Positions 1-6,618 of a stretch of 6,755 bases of DNA are shown here, in pieces (positions within the stretch are counted from its first letter, which is position 1; every line of letters starts with the position of its first letter). The DNA is from JBFLVQ01 sp040758525 (lineage in GTDB: Bacteria; Acidobacteriota; Blastocatellia; Chloracidobacteriales; JADJPF01). The stretch spans positions 1 to 6,755 of the forward strand of contig JBFLVQ010000525.1 in assembly GCA_040758525.1 (NCBI GenBank), in the 5' to 3' direction. The notes below the pieces were generated by a model. That model made no database searches, was not told the origin of the DNA, and was given only the letters and a program-made list of their open reading frames with translations. The position numbers and the translations under genes were made by a program.

Positions 1-162
1 TAACACTCACATTATTTAAACGCACGGTTTGAAGAAAAAAAGGCGCATAAAAAATAAAAAAATTTAACTAAAGATCGATGTCGCAGATCAGGCAATATTT
101 TCGCTCTAGTAAGTGTAAGGAAACAGAACCTATAGACCAGTAATGTGAGAAAGGAGAATTTT
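1..162 (+). other. A-rich leader upstream of the repeat-bearing gene
   Basis: No gene is supported here. The stretch from about 32 to 70 is dominated by A-tracts, which could act as a bent or UP-like upstream element. A TATAGA hexamer at 131-136 could be a -10 box, but nothing resembling a good -35 lies 16-18 bases upstream, so no promoter is called. The last part carries the ribosome binding site of the gene that follows. Confidence 0.4.
150..156 (+). promoter_or_regulatory. Ribosome binding site fixing the start at 163
   Basis: AAAGGAG lies six bases before the ATG at 163, which is close to ideal Shine-Dalgarno spacing. An in-frame GTG at 145 lies upstream of this motif and would put the motif inside the coding region, so the ATG at 163 is preferred. 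Confidence 0.8.
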
Positions 163-1431
163 ATGCCAAAACTTACTTCAGAAATGGTAGATACAATAAA
201 TCAACGTCTTGCCGCGAGAGGGAGACCAGAGAGAGTGGTAAAACAGGCTTATGAAAACATAAACTATCTGGCCTCATTTATTCCTGAGAAGAGAGAGACA
301 ACCCTGTCCCCTTTCCTTGTTTCTAGTATCTCCTATATAAACTGTTCTAGTAGTGATCTTACTTATACCGATAAGATCACTAAAAGTGTTGAAACGACAG
401 CAACTTGGTATATCAAAGCCGGTCTGGAAATTGGGATGAGTGTAGAAGCCGAAGCTGGGGTTGTGTTTGCCAAGGCTAAGACAACCATCTCTGCCAAGCT
501 ATCTTTAGAAGGAGGATATTCAGAGACAAAAAAGGAGGCGGTGCAGATTGAGACACAATTACCGCTTACGGTACCTTCAATGACTAGCGCTAATCTTCAA
601 GTTGTAACTCAACAAGAAGAGGTACAAGATCTACCATTTGTTGTAAAACTTATTCTTACTAATGGTGCAGTATTAGTTACATTAAACGATGAAGCGCCAT
701 TCTATAGATATTATAATCCTGATAGTGGCGACCATTTCTACACGAGAGATTTCAATGAATTGGGTGAAGGGCGAGATGGTTATACAAAAGAGGGAATTGC
801 TGGCTATATTTTGGCAACCCAACAACCTGGTACAGTGCCATTTTATCGCTACTATAGCCCTGACAGTGGTGACCACTTCTACACAACAGATTACAATGAG
901 CTGGGTGAAGGGCGATATGGTTACACAAAAGAAGGAATTGCCGGTTATATATTTAACACTCAACAACCTGGCACAGTGCCACTACACCGCTACCTTAACT
1001 CTGACAGCGGCGACCACTTCTATACAACAGATTACAATGAGTTAGGGGAAGGGCGAGATGGTTATACAAAAGAGGGGATTGCCGGCTTTATATTTGCTGC
1101 GGCAAGAACAATGGATATTGCCCAAATCCTCCCATTAGACGCAGATAGAGCTTTTCAGATAAGCGGTACCTTCAAAGGGAAAGCACTGGTACGGGAGACC
1201 AACATTTTGGTTAAGTCTACTCCTATGACCAAGGAACAGTGTGCAATTCTAACCGCCCCAGCAGCTAAAGAATCACCTCTACGTGAAAAGAGAAAGGGAT
1301 TGGTAATAGAAAGAGTAGCAGACGAAAAGTTATCCCAAGTACCAATACTTTCTCAAAGTAGCAAGAATGCCAAAAAGATCATTAATCATCCCTGGTTGGT
1401 AGTAGCAAAAGAGAGACCTGCTAAACGTTAA
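163..1431 (+). CDS. Putative aerolysin-like protein with three DUF5648-type repeats
   Basis: A 422-residue protein, probably a beta-pore-forming-type protein; its target is unknown. Residues 1-45 look helical. Residues 55-168 are rich in Ser/Thr and alternate polar and hydrophobic residues (W82 to about G117). They then run through 'LPLTVPSM' near residue 137 to 'VVKLILTNG' at 167-168, an order typical of the ETX/MTX2/natterin (aerolysin) module. Residues 180-313 are three units of 47, 47 and 40 residues with core 'SGDHFYT' and 'GYTKEGIAG', matching my recollection of the DUF5648 repeat (PF18885). After the repeats, 'FQISGTFKG' (331-339) and 'ILVKSTP' resemble the closing strands of an aerolysin domain, so the repeats appear inserted in it. 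The tail (about 365-422) is basic and unassigned. No signal peptide or membrane helix is seen, so export would need lysis or another route. The gene stands alone and converges with the propeller gene. The repeat assignment is fairly secure; the aerolysin assignment is by pattern only and is uncertain. Confidence 0.75.
   Translation: MPKLTSEMVDTINQRLAARGRPERVVKQAYENINYLASFIPEKRETTLSPFLVSSISYINCSSSDLTYTDKITKSVETTATWYIKAGLEIGMSVEAEAGVVFAKAKTTISAKLSLEGGYSETKKEAVQIETQLPLTVPSMTSANLQVVTQQEEVQDLPFVVKLILTNGAVLVTLNDEAPFYRYYNPDSGDHFYTRDFNELGEGRDGYTKEGIAGYILATQQPGTVPFYRYYSPDSGDHFYTTDYNELGEGRYGYTKEGIAGYIFNTQQPGTVPLHRYLNSDSGDHFYTTDYNELGEGRDGYTKEGIAGFIFAAARTMDIAQILPLDADRAFQISGTFKGKALVRETNILVKSTPMTKEQCAILTAPAAKESPLREKRKGLVIERVADEKLSQVPILSQSSKNAKKIINHPWLVVAKERPAKR
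700..1101 (+). repeat. Three in-frame tandem 141-bp repeats encoding DUF5648-like units
   Basis: Units begin at 700, 841 and 982, exactly 141 bp (47 codons) apart. The first two are complete and end in a linker encoding 'TQQPGTVP'. The third lacks that linker and stops near 1101. Each encodes an aromatic 'YRY' start, 'DSGDHFYT', 'NELGEGR' and 'GYTKEGIAG'. Many differences between copies are silent (for example the codons for Asp-His-Phe-Tyr), so the protein sequence is better conserved than the DNA. DUF5648-type units often occur in exported or cell-wall-associated proteins, and a ligand-binding role is plausible but unproven. Confidence 0.9.
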
Positions 1432-1610
1432 TTAGTCACTCCGGAAGAGTCCTAAGCGGAATACAAGCAAAAATAACCAGCAAGAAAGCTAGAAAATACC
1501 TACAGCTTGATTACCATTCTTTCCATTCATAGTTAGAGAACTACACACCAAGATCAAAGAGATCTCAGGAATTAATAAGCGGGTTCTCTTTGATCTTGGT
1601 GTAGTAATTG
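1432..1610. other. Convergent intergenic region
   Basis: This is the 179-bp gap between the stop codons of two convergent genes. Apart from the long hairpin in its last third, I see no open reading frame with a ribosome binding site and no RNA gene. Confidence 0.6.
1545..1602. terminator. Long inverted repeat, probable bidirectional terminator
   Basis: Positions 1545-1562 are perfectly complementary to 1585-1602 (18 bp; arm core CCAAGATCAAAGAG), with a 22-base loop. With a two-base bulge the stem can extend by five pairs, ACTAC at 1540-1544 with GTAGT at 1601-1605. It lies just beyond the stop codon of the - strand gene (1611-1613) and about 110 bases after the + strand stop. Neither flank has a strong T-run, so it is not a textbook intrinsic terminator. 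It could instead limit convergent read-through or protect the 3' ends of both messages. Confidence 0.6.
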
Positions 1611-4600
1611 TTATTCGTCTTTCCAATCTGGTACACGACCTGGTGTCCAGGGTGCGCCGGCTGCTTCCATCTCCTTTTCAAGTTTTACCAGATCGACTTC
1701 TACTAGTTTATGTAGATCAGTCAATTGCTGGCCAAACTCTTGTGCTGCGATCTGATAACCATTGAGATGGGTTTGAGTAGGACGGGCAGCCGCTAAACGC
1801 TGACCTTCCAAGATATCCTCAACTCGATCTAGTATTGAGGTAGGAACATTCTCATTACGTGCTCGCAGTATATTGTCACCACGCAGATTGCGCATAATGT
1901 TATTTAGTCGTCGCTCTATGGCAACAGCATCATCGTGCAGATGGTGATCGATATCTGAGGTCTGTTGTAGCGCTTGCTTAATAGATCCTAGCCGTGTTCT
2001 CAGGCTATTACCGGTTTCAATAGCGCCCAACAGAGCACGGTATAAGCGTACTGCCTTACGTTGGAACTGATATAGCGCATTACGATCCACCTCCGACATT
2101 GCTGCCACACCTTCTACTACGACATTAAATTCTTGTGGACTGGCGAGCGGGGTTTGAACACCATTAACGCGCTTGGCAATAGTGACTTTATAACGGCCTG
2201 GTAAGACAAGCGGCCCTTGTGGTTCGTCTCCTGAAGGATTGTCATCGGAGGAACGTTGTCTAGGTGGATCGGGTGCCGGGAAGCGCAGATCCCAACTGAT
2301 ACGATTAATGCCTGCCGAAGTTGGGCCGGTTAGTTTACGTACTACCTTACCAGTTGCGTCATAGACAGTGAATAGAATAGCGCTTGCCTCTTCTTCCTCT
2401 TCTTCACGTAGTTGATCACGGGTAGGAAAGCTGGGAGCACTGCCTTTCTTCTCAGCCTCTTTTTCTGCCTCCTGACGTTTCTCCTTCTTAGTTTTTAGTG
2501 ACTCTTTTAAGTAGTAGGTAAAAGTGGCACCATAAGGAGGATTATCAGCTACATAGTAGGCCTCGCCTTGAAAGACTCTGCCGCGTCCACCCAGTGGTTC
2601 AGCTTCAATGTACATCAAGGCATCCTTAACTGGGAAGAGTAGGCTCTCTTGTTGTAACATCTCTGGTTTGACCGTACGTAACGGCATATAGTTGTCGAGA
2701 ATATAGATACCACGTCCAAAGGTAGCGACAACAAGATCGTTTTCGCGTTTCTGAATAACCAGATCACGCACGGAAATGGTTGGCATTCCACCAGTGAGTT
2801 TGATCCATTTCTGCCCGCCATTAATGCTAAAGAAAAGACCAAATTCGGTACCGACAAAGAGTAGATTAGGATTGATATGATCTTCAGCAATAGCAAGCAC
2901 AGGACCATTGGCTGGTAGATCGCCTTTCACAGAGGTCCAACTACGACCTGCATCAGTACTACGTAACAGATATGGAGCGAAATCACTGTTCTTGTGATTA
3001 TCAAAAGCGGCATAGACATGATTGGTTTCATGCTGTGAGGCCAATATACGGCTTACATAAGCCATCTCTGGAACACCAGGAAACTTCTCGATCTTACGCC
3101 AATTTGTGCCACCATTCTCGCTTACATGAATCAGCCCATCATCACTGCCGGTATAGAGCAGTCCCTCTTTTTTAGGTGATTCTGCCACTGCTGTGATATT
3201 ACCAAAGAAAGAGGTAGAGGCATGCTTAGCAACAGCATCTGGTCCCCAAATCTTACCCATAACCGGCAATTTATCACGATCAAGAGCACGCGAAAGCTCA
3301 CCACTAACCTGTTTCCAGGTATCGCCACGATCATCGCTACGGAACAGTTTGTTAGCAGCAAAATAGAGTCTTGAGGGAGAATGTGGGCTAATGATCAATG
3401 GTGAATCCCAGTTCCAACGTAGCGGCTCTTCACCTTTGCCATCCTGTGGTTTAATTCCTACACGTGCACCAGTACGCTTGTCATATCGTATTAGCCCGCC
3501 ATACTGAGATTCCGAATAGACAATGTTAGGATCGCTAGGATCGACCTGGCAACGGAAGCCATCTCCACCTACAGTAACAAACCAGTCGCTATTAGCAATA
3601 CCAGAGACATTTTGTGTACGCGAGGGGCCGCCAAGAGTAAAGTTGTCTTGTGTACCGCCGTAGACATTGTAAAAAGGTGTCGCGTTGTCTACTGTAACAT
3701 TATAGAACTGAGTAATTGGCATATTACTCTTAAATGACCAGGTTGCTCCACGATCAAAACTCTCGTAGACACCACCATCACACCCTGATAGATAATAGTT
3801 GGTATTTTTAGGATCAACCCAGAAAGCATGATTATCTACGTGTTTGTTTCGTTCACCGAGTGGACGTAGTGTCTTACCACCATCATCGGAGACCATATTC
3901 AAAACATTCATCACATAGATACGATCAACATTCTTGGGATCAGCAATGATTTGGCTGTAATACATAGCTGTGCGATCAAAATCATTGCGCCGCTCCCAAT
4001 TTACTCCATAGTCAGTGGAACGAAAGATCCCTCCCTTTCTACGTGCGGCCTCTACAGTGGCATAGATAACTTTATTATCGACTGGAGAGATAGCCAGTCC
4101 AATCCGGCCTAGCTCTTCAGTAGGTAAGCCAGATTTCAACTTAGTCCAATTTGCACCTGCATCAACCGATTTATAGAGGGCACTCTCTGGACCGCCATCA
4201 ATCAATGTCCATACATGGCGGCGACGTTGATAAGCCGCAGCATAGATAACATCAGGGTTGACGGGGTCCAGTACTATATCAGTAACACCGGTATTCTCAC
4301 TAATAGAGAGAACATTCTTCCAGCTTGCGCCACTGTCGGTAGTCTTAAAAAGGCCACGATCGCCGCCCGCTCCCCATAGTGGGCCTTGTGCGGCAACATA
4401 AACAGTATTGGAGTTACGTGGGTCGATAACAATACGGCCAATATGTTCAGAGGTTTTTAGACCGACGTTCTTCCAACTCTTGCCACCATCCTCGGATCGA
4501 TAAATACCGTCTCCATAGGAGACGCTACGTTGGCTATTACACTCACCTGTGCCAACCCATATGACCGCAGGATTCTTTGTGTCCATAGCAATTGCGCCAA

Positions 4601-4925
4601 TCGAATAGGAGCCTTCCTTATCGAAGACCGATTGCCAGGTCGTACCGGCATTAGTGGTCTTCCAGACACCACCTGATGCTGCTGCGACAAAGTAGTGACT
4701 GCGATCATTTGGATTGACAGCAAAAGCGATAATACGTCCAGAAGTAAGAGCGGGCCCAATCGAACGTAATTTGAGTCCGGCAAAAGTTCCAGACGACATT
4801 GGATCAGCAGGTTTTGCTGCTTCCTGAGAGCCTTTCTCCTGGTTCTGCCCCTGTGCCAATTGCGGCAATGGTGCCGCGATAGAAACCGTCAAAAAGAGCA
4901 GTAGTAGGTTTCGAAATAGTCGCAC
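1611..4925 (-). CDS. Secreted VPS10/sortilin-like Asp-box beta-propeller protein
   Basis: A 1104-residue exported protein of the family often labelled 'glycosyl hydrolase (BNR repeat)' or 'VPS10 domain-containing'. The GTG start at 4925 is chosen because AGGAGG lies nine bases upstream and it begins a compact signal peptide ('RLFRN', then a Leu-rich core, likely cut after 'AQG', about residue 26). Residues 45-765 carry 11 Asp-box motifs (S/T-x-D-x-G-x-T/S-W type): TTNAGTTW, SEDGGKSW, TTDSGASW, SVDAGANW, STDYGVNW, SDDGGKTL, SFDRGATW, SDDRGDTW, SENGGTNW, STDAGRSW and SINGGQKW. The sixth has Leu for Trp. Such boxes mark turns in propeller blades, as in VPS10 and GH74 proteins. Residues about 805-848 are a Lys/Glu-rich linker. 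Residues 850-920 ('INRISWDLR', then 'LPGRYKV') resemble an FlgD-type Ig-like domain. The tail from about 945 is mainly helical. It most likely works in the periplasm or outside the cell as a binding protein. No catalytic residues can be assigned, so the hydrolase label should not be taken as activity. It is divergent from the ankyrin gene. Confidence 0.88.
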   Translation of the reverse strand: MRLFRNLLLLFLTVSIAAPLPQLAQGQNQEKGSQEAAKPADPMSSGTFAGLKLRSIGPALTSGRIIAFAVNPNDRSHYFVAAASGGVWKTTNAGTTWQSVFDKEGSYSIGAIAMDTKNPAVIWVGTGECNSQRSVSYGDGIYRSEDGGKSWKNVGLKTSEHIGRIVIDPRNSNTVYVAAQGPLWGAGGDRGLFKTTDSGASWKNVLSISENTGVTDIVLDPVNPDVIYAAAYQRRRHVWTLIDGGPESALYKSVDAGANWTKLKSGLPTEELGRIGLAISPVDNKVIYATVEAARRKGGIFRSTDYGVNWERRNDFDRTAMYYSQIIADPKNVDRIYVMNVLNMVSDDGGKTLRPLGERNKHVDNHAFWVDPKNTNYYLSGCDGGVYESFDRGATWSFKSNMPITQFYNVTVDNATPFYNVYGGTQDNFTLGGPSRTQNVSGIANSDWFVTVGGDGFRCQVDPSDPNIVYSESQYGGLIRYDKRTGARVGIKPQDGKGEEPLRWNWDSPLIISPHSPSRLYFAANKLFRSDDRGDTWKQVSGELSRALDRDKLPVMGKIWGPDAVAKHASTSFFGNITAVAESPKKEGLLYTGSDDGLIHVSENGGTNWRKIEKFPGVPEMAYVSRILASQHETNHVYAAFDNHKNSDFAPYLLRSTDAGRSWTSVKGDLPANGPVLAIAEDHINPNLLFVGTEFGLFFSINGGQKWIKLTGGMPTISVRDLVIQKRENDLVVATFGRGIYILDNYMPLRTVKPEMLQQESLLFPVKDALMYIEAEPLGGRGRVFQGEAYYVADNPPYGATFTYYLKESLKTKKEKRQEAEKEAEKKGSAPSFPTRDQLREEEEEEASAILFTVYDATGKVVRKLTGPTSAGINRISWDLRFPAPDPPRQRSSDDNPSGDEPQGPLVLPGRYKVTIAKRVNGVQTPLASPQEFNVVVEGVAAMSEVDRNALYQFQRKAVRLYRALLGAIETGNSLRTRLGSIKQALQQTSDIDHHLHDDAVAIERRLNNIMRNLRGDNILRARNENVPTSILDRVEDILEGQRLAAARPTQTHLNGYQIAAQEFGQQLTDLHKLVEVDLVKLEKEMEAAGAPWTPGRVPDWKDE

Positions 4926-4934
4926 GTCTCTTCT

Positions 4935-4940
4935 CCTCCT
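4935..4940 (-). promoter_or_regulatory. Ribosome binding site fixing the GTG start at 4925
   Basis: On the - strand a full AGGAGG lies nine bases before the GTG whose first base is 4925. This decides the start over an in-frame TTG at 5003, which would add 26 residues ahead of the signal peptide and coincide with the candidate -35 box. Confidence 0.75.
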
Positions 4941-4974
4941 GAGTTGATTTTCTAATTCTGTGGGTGAATAAGTG

Positions 4975-5003
4975 AAGATAATTAAAACCCTGCCAATAAG
5001 CAA
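4975..5003 (-). promoter_or_regulatory. Candidate sigma-70-like promoter of the propeller gene
   Basis: Read on the - strand, TTGCTT (5003-4998) and TATCTT (4980-4975) are separated by exactly 17 bases. The -10 match is four of six and the -35 match is three of six, so the call is weak. The location, about 50 bases upstream of the GTG start at 4925, is sensible and agrees with that start. Confidence 0.3.
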
Positions 5004-5116
5004 GATCGCTCGCGCGGCAGGTTATAAACTGCGCCATCTCCCTGCCGTAATTGCAAGGATGAGCTATTATTACGTTCAATAGCATCTCAGACCATCTTTG
5101 CAATATAAAGCTTGCC

Positions 5117-5122
5117 AAGGAG
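5117..5122 (+). promoter_or_regulatory. Ribosome binding site of the ankyrin gene
   Basis: AAGGAG lies ten bases upstream of the ATG at 5133. It selects this ATG over an upstream in-frame TTG at 5112, and the resulting N-terminus is a normal signal peptide. Confidence 0.75.
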
Positions 5123-5132
5123 ATGTGCAGCA

Positions 5133-6596
5133 ATGAGATCAATAAAATACTATGTTTGGCCAACTATTTTGCTTGTCACAGTATTATTCAGCAATCCGGT
5201 AGCTCAGGCAGGTTATCAGAAGAAGACTAAGAATAAAAAGAGTGCGCTAAGTAAAAAGACTAAACCCAATAAAGCTAGCCTGGCTCTGCTAGAGGCTGCC
5301 GCCCAGATCGATTTGAAGGCTGTACGCGCGGCGCTAGCAGCGGGCGCCTCGGTAAATGCACGGGACAAAGATGGCCGTAGCGCGTTGCTGCTTGCTACTA
5401 ATAAAGGCAGTGTCGAGATTGTAAAAGAGTTGATTGCGCAGGGCGCTCAGGTTAACACCCCTGACAATGAGGGGAGAACGCCGATTATGTACACAACTTC
5501 GGTAGATTTAATCAAAATCCTGATAGATGCAGGTGCCGACGTAAAAGCTTATGACAAAGAAAAAAAGACTGTCTTGATGAACATAGTTGAATATCGTCCT
5601 ACTTATCAGGAGACAGTGGCGGCATTACTCAATGCTGGCGCAGATGTAACAGCCAAGGATCGTCTTGGTATAAGTGTTCTGAATTATGCGATCAGAGCCT
5701 GTATAGGTGTTCGCTATCGTGACCAAGATGCCGATCTACCGGATCGAGAACGCTTGCTTGATACTGTACGGGTACTGCTGGCTGCTTATAAACAGAGCGA
5801 TAAAGTAGATAACAATGAACTGAACAGCCTGCTTGGTTATGGTGTATACAATGGTCAAATCTTGCAACTTCTTGTTGAAGCAGGTGCAGATGTAAATGCA
5901 CCAACAGATAGTGGCAGACCATTGTTAGTCTCGCTGGCAAGAATTGGCATAAACCCTGCTTCTGTAGAACTATTACTTAACTTAGGCGCGGACCCAAATG
6001 TCAGAGATCCTCAGGGAAATCCTGTACTGGTAGTGGCAGCCGCAGGCCGTTCTACTGAGATTATTCGTCTACTGCTTAATGCTGGCGCTAATATTAATGC
6101 AGAAGATAAAGATGGACGCACAGCATTGATAGTAGCAGTAGAAAGAAGCAATATAGGTATTGCCGAGATGCTTATTAATGCTGGCGCTAACCCCAATGTA
6201 AAAAATGGACGTGGCAATACTGCGCTACTGGTCTCTGCAGATAATGGCAAAATAGAGATAGTCAAGGCATTGATTGCCGCTGGCGCCGATGTAGATTCTA
6301 GGGATAATAATGGTCATACACCATTAATGATGGCGTCGAGACTAGGTCATAATCAGTGTGTACAAGCGCTGCTAGAGGCGGGTGCCGATATTGATGCGTA
6401 TAACAATAATGGTCAAACCGCGCTAATTATGGCAATTGACAAATATCCTTATATCGAAACCGTAAAACTGTTGCTGCAGGCAGGGGCAAATTTCAATGTA
6501 GAGGATAATAATGGCGAGACCGCTCTGGAAGTAGCAATAAAGGATGGTCGTGATGAAGTTGTGCAACTGCTTAAAGCTGCAGGAGCAAGAGATTAA
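5133..6596 (+). CDS. Exported ankyrin-repeat protein
   Basis: A 487-residue protein built almost entirely of ankyrin repeats, which are helix-turn-helix units that bind other proteins and have no catalytic role. Residues 1-26 form a signal peptide: 'MRSIK', a hydrophobic core, then the cleavage-type triplet 'AQA' at 24-26. A Lys-rich stretch follows to about residue 47. About 13 ankyrin units of roughly 33 residues fill the rest, each ending in forms of 'LLxAGADVNAxD' and starting with 'xxGRTAL'. Units 8 to 13 are regular. The fifth (around residues 180-230) is degenerate and carries an insertion with 'YRDQDADLPDRERLL'. The third is short by two or three residues. At DNA level TTAATGCTGGCGCTAA recurs at 6076-6091 and 6175-6190, one 99-bp unit apart, which fits unit duplication. 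It is divergent from the propeller gene and 22 bp ahead of the oxidoreductase. A periplasmic or cell-surface location is inferred from the signal peptide. The binding partner is unknown. Confidence 0.9.
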   Translation: MRSIKYYVWPTILLVTVLFSNPVAQAGYQKKTKNKKSALSKKTKPNKASLALLEAAAQIDLKAVRAALAAGASVNARDKDGRSALLLATNKGSVEIVKELIAQGAQVNTPDNEGRTPIMYTTSVDLIKILIDAGADVKAYDKEKKTVLMNIVEYRPTYQETVAALLNAGADVTAKDRLGISVLNYAIRACIGVRYRDQDADLPDRERLLDTVRVLLAAYKQSDKVDNNELNSLLGYGVYNGQILQLLVEAGADVNAPTDSGRPLLVSLARIGINPASVELLLNLGADPNVRDPQGNPVLVVAAAGRSTEIIRLLLNAGANINAEDKDGRTALIVAVERSNIGIAEMLINAGANPNVKNGRGNTALLVSADNGKIEIVKALIAAGADVDSRDNNGHTPLMMASRLGHNQCVQALLEAGADIDAYNNNGQTALIMAIDKYPYIETVKLLLQAGANFNVEDNNGETALEVAIKDGRDEVVQLLKAAGARD

Positions 6597-6618
6597 TGCC
6601 AAGAAAAAAGTGTAAATA

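Larger units (their letters stand above)
4926..5132. promoter_or_regulatory. Divergent promoter region between propeller and ankyrin genes
   Basis: This 207-bp gap must hold the promoters of both divergent genes. It contains CCTGCC at 4989-4994, its complement GGCAGG at 5016-5021, and CCTGCC again at 5041-5046. The middle element can pair with either neighbour, and CGGCAGG (5015-5021) with CCTGCCG (5041-5047) forms a perfect 7-bp inverted repeat around a 19-base loop. This could be an operator or a leader hairpin. For the + strand gene, a TATAAA at 5104-5109 has no convincing -35 box. Confidence 0.4.

Noticed and set aside
682..1045. Open frames on both strands overlapping the 141-bp repeats
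   Set aside because: The repeat period is a multiple of three, so a frame that is open in one unit stays open in all. These frames have no ribosome binding site and encode nothing recognisable.
700..1101. CRISPR array
   Set aside because: The repeats are 141 bp, in frame inside a coding sequence, and have no unique spacers.
1611..4925. Sialidase or other glycoside hydrolase activity for the propeller protein
   Set aside because: Asp-boxes are structural motifs shared by many non-enzymatic propellers. I cannot identify a sialidase arginine triad or GH74 catalytic acids with confidence.
4926..5003. Longer start (TTG at 5003) for the propeller gene
   Set aside because: It adds a basic 26-residue segment before an otherwise normal signal peptide and lies on the candidate promoter. 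AGGAGG supports the GTG at 4925.
5112..5132. Longer start (TTG at 5112) for the ankyrin gene
   Set aside because: It lies upstream of the ribosome binding site at 5117-5122, which serves the ATG at 5133.
4804..5163. A - strand open frame of about 119 codons over the divergent promoter region
   Set aside because: It overlaps the starts of both real genes in another frame, shows no domain, and would cover the region that must hold the promoters.
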